Below are positions 4,564-6,251 of a DNA stretch of 6,251 nt, one piece after another. The DNA lies in the NCBI GenBank assembly GCA_002327415.1, contig DCVU01000158.1, positions 1 through 6,251 on the forward strand. Direction: 5' to 3'. The DNA comes from Smithella sp. UBA2180. Its GTDB lineage: Bacteria > Desulfobacterota > Syntrophia > Syntrophales > Smithellaceae. The notes under the pieces are model-generated. The model searched no databases, was not told where the DNA came from, and saw nothing but the letters and a program-made list of their open reading frames with translations. The translations under genes were made by a program, and so were the position numbers. Each line of letters begins with the position of its first letter. The stretch's first letter is position 1.

Positions 4564-5841
4564 TTAATGTGCCCACTGACTACGGTTTGAAGAATCAAAA
4601 GACCGCTGCTTGGGTCTGCTGTTCATTTTCGATTTAGGAGAAAAAAGCTTTCGGCCATTATTTTGGTTTCCACCATTGCCTCTGTTGTTGCGGTGTGAGG
4701 GAGCGTTGTCGTAAACAGGCATGCTCATGGTTAATCCGTCAACGCTTTGGTATTCAAGCTTTTCTCCAAGCACCCTTTCCAGAGAGTGGGCAAGACCAAG
4801 GTCATCTCCTGTTACAAAAGTAAAGGCGTCACCGGTTTTGGTGGCGCGTCCCGTCCGGCCGATGCGATGAGTGTAGGCATCAGTGGTTGAGGGCATATCA
4901 TAATTTATAACATGGGAGATTTTGTTTACGTCAATGCCGCGGGCGGCGATATCGGTTGCCACCATTATTTCGTAACGGCCGTCACGGAATCCGTCAAGAG
5001 ATTGCTGGCGTTTCTGCTGTGTTAAATTGCCATGCAGTGAAGTAACTTTGTATCCCGATTTATCCAGTTGCAGAGCAACGCTCTTGGCGCGCGATTTTGT
5101 CCGCGTAAAAACAAGAACGGAATCCATCTCTGTTTTATCAAGAATATCTTTCAGCAGATCTGTTTTGGAACTCATTTGTACAGGGTAAAATTTATGAGAA
5201 ACGGTTTCGACCGGCGCGGTGTGGCCGATTTTAATGTTCACCGGATTTGTCAAAAGATCATTGGCGAGCGAGCGAATATCTTCGGGCATAGTCGCGGAAA
5301 ATAACAATGTCTGACGCTGTGCGGGAAGGTGTTTCACGATTTTTCGAACATCCGGCAGAAAGCCCATATCAAACATATGATCAGCCTCGTCGATAACCAG
5401 CACTTCCACATGGGATAAATCAATAGTTTTACGATGGATATGGTCAAGCAGACGGCCGGGACAAGCGGAGACGATGTCAACTTTATCCCGGAGTCTTGTT
5501 ATCTGGCCGTTAATGTTCACGCCGCCATAGATGGAGGCGCTGTGAATTTGCGCCCTGCGTCCCAATTGTCCTATAGCTTTGTGGGTTTGTTCGCTCAACT
5601 CCCGCGTTGGTGCAATAATCAGGGCGCGTATATGACCGCGAGGCCCCTGCATCAGCCGTTGCAAAATTGGCAACACGAAAGCTGCTGTTTTTCCCGTTCC
5701 AGTCTGGGCCAGCCCCATAACATCGCGGCCTTCCATAATCGGCGGGATTGATTCTAATTGAATTGGTGTTGGTACTCTATAGCCAAGCGCTTGCACGCAG
5801 GCCATTATTTTCGCATCTAACTTAAACTTCTCAAAACTCAT
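4564..5841 (-). CDS. rhlE: DEAD-box ATP-dependent RNA helicase, RhlE type
   Basis: The 425-aa protein carries the full helicase motif set: Q motif GYRVPTPIQ (20-28), motif I AQTGTGKT (45-52), Ia PTREL (78-82), GG (106-107), Ib as CPGR (127-130), II DEAD (151-154), III SAT (182-184), IV VLVFTRTK (242-249), V ATDIAARGID (295-304) and VI HRIGRTGR (325-332). After residue 375 comes a low-complexity, N/G/R/K-rich tail that should bind RNA nonspecifically. Such enzymes unwind RNA in ribosome assembly or decay, often under cold; that is family knowledge. Motif Ib is usually TPGR, and cysteine replaces threonine here. ATG 5839-5841 follows an A/G-rich stretch without a strong ribosome-binding site. 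It is monocistronic and convergent with the flavoprotein operon. The RhlE label is at family level. Confidence 0.9.
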   Translation of the reverse strand: MSFEKFKLDAKIMACVQALGYRVPTPIQLESIPPIMEGRDVMGLAQTGTGKTAAFVLPILQRLMQGPRGHIRALIIAPTRELSEQTHKAIGQLGRRAQIHSASIYGGVNINGQITRLRDKVDIVSACPGRLLDHIHRKTIDLSHVEVLVIDEADHMFDMGFLPDVRKIVKHLPAQRQTLLFSATMPEDIRSLANDLLTNPVNIKIGHTAPVETVSHKFYPVQMSSKTDLLKDILDKTEMDSVLVFTRTKSRAKSVALQLDKSGYKVTSLHGNLTQQKRQQSLDGFRDGRYEIMVATDIAARGIDVNKISHVINYDMPSTTDAYTHRIGRTGRATKTGDAFTFVTGDDLGLAHSLERVLGEKLEYQSVDGLTMSMPVYDNAPSHRNNRGNGGNQNNGRKLFSPKSKMNSRPKQRSFDSSNRSQWAH

Positions 5842-6140
5842 TTTCTTTCTTTTTCCCTTCTTTTTTCAGTATTTGTGACATTTGAACCCAGGTCTATTCG
5901 TTACGGATGATGAAAACACACCACCGTGTGCCATGATTGGAGCCTGATAAAGAGGCTGTAAACATGACTCTAAAGTTGGATTCGGTTACGATTAGCCGGA
6001 TTTTCCTGCCGAAATTTCTGACTTAGAAAGGATGGGAGGCAAATAACTATCGCGATCACTGGTGAAGCTTGTACAGGTATTATTAGTAAATAGCAAGGAT
6101 TATCTTTTACCTACCAATTCTAAAGGAAGTTTTCGCCATA
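5842..6140. other. Non-coding region upstream of the helicase
   Basis: No convincing gene, tRNA or other RNA gene is seen. A short hairpin CACAC/GTGTG with a 4-base loop lies at 5917-5930, roughly 75 bases upstream of the helicase start. On the plus strand the only small frame of note is ATG 5964 to TAG 6026 (20 codons), without a clear ribosome-binding site. No consensus promoter for the helicase could be placed with confidence, although its promoter must lie here. Confidence 0.4.
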
Positions 6141-6167
6141 CTTCTATGTAAAAAAAGCAAGTCCCAT
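6141..6167 (+). repeat. 27-bp direct repeat, copy 1
   Basis: Begins CTTCTATGTAAAAAAAGCAA and ends GTCCCAT. It is identical over all 27 bases to the copy at 6225-6251, with 57 intervening bases (period 84). It has no internal palindrome. Confidence 0.85.
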
Positions 6168-6224
6168 TTTTAACATAAAGAGAATAACATATGTTCTTTT
6201 TCAAAATATCAGGTGCGAAGCAAT

Positions 6225-6251
6225 CTTCTATGTAAAAAAAGCAAGTCCCAT
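6225..6251 (+). repeat. 27-bp direct repeat, copy 2, ending at the window edge
   Basis: Identical to 6141-6167, including the seven-A run. The match runs to the last base of the window, so the real repeat unit may be longer and may continue beyond it. A tandem array, a repeat at a contig end, or an insertion-sequence end are all possible. Confidence 0.85.

Noticed and set aside
5434..5751. Plus-strand open frame opposite the helicase
   Set aside because: It is the reverse side of the helicase core including motif I and DEAD; no independent coding evidence.
5917..5930. Cold-shock or riboswitch leader for the helicase
   Set aside because: Only a 5-bp hairpin is visible; no conserved riboswitch core or extended structure was recognised.
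6086..6097. Possible third, degenerate copy of the 27-bp repeat (GTAAATAGCAAG)
   Set aside because: Only a short core matches, and its offset to the next copy (64 bp) does not fit the 84-bp period; chance similarity in AT-rich DNA is likely.
6141..6251. CRISPR array from the two 27-bp repeats
   Set aside because: Only two units are seen, the 57-base interval is much longer than usual spacers, the repeat is AT-rich with a seven-A run and no dyad, and no cas gene is in the window.

Overview
The window looks like a stretch of chromosome from an anaerobic Gram-negative bacterium, most likely a Desulfobacterota/deltaproteobacterial relative (Syntrophales-like). This rests on recalled resemblance of the RhlE-type helicase, the SAM methyltransferase and the intergenic hairpin repeat to proteins and repeats of such genomes; no search was run. 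Most genes are intact, but the left third is an accessory patch with mobile-element debris and toxin-antitoxin genes.

Left part (1-1474): the end of a + strand gene with a winged-helix-like tail (possibly DprA) runs directly into an imperfect-palindromic intergenic repeat (about 111-212), which seems to supply its stop codon. After an AT-rich gap comes the frameshifted, truncated N-terminus of a zinc-ribbon transposase (409-622). Next is a compact toxin-antitoxin operon: a BrnT-like toxin (674-958), an overlapping ribbon-helix-helix antitoxin (948-1226), and a second BrnA-like antitoxin (1250-1474) with no toxin of its own.

Centre (1475-3173): the most unusual locus. A 339-aa protein (1603-2622) combines an N-terminal winged helix, a GHKL (HATPase) domain and a C-terminal STAS-like DUF4325 domain. 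It is bracketed by two copies of one bipartite inverted repeat, with 13-bp arms around GTTGWCAAC and exactly 19 bp between arms in both copies. The upstream copy contains a near-consensus sigma70 promoter, so autoregulation is likely. A convergent gene (2686-3021) encodes a small membrane-anchored protein with a possible winged-helix tail. It diverges from the next operon, and both have recognisable promoters.

Right part (3174-6251): a methyltransferase and a pyridoxamine-phosphate-oxidase-family flavoprotein form a two-gene operon closed by a strong hairpin terminator (4489-4526). A convergent DEAD-box RNA helicase (4564-5841, minus strand) follows. The last 410 bases have no convincing gene but hold two exact copies of a 27-bp direct repeat, the second ending on the last base of the window.
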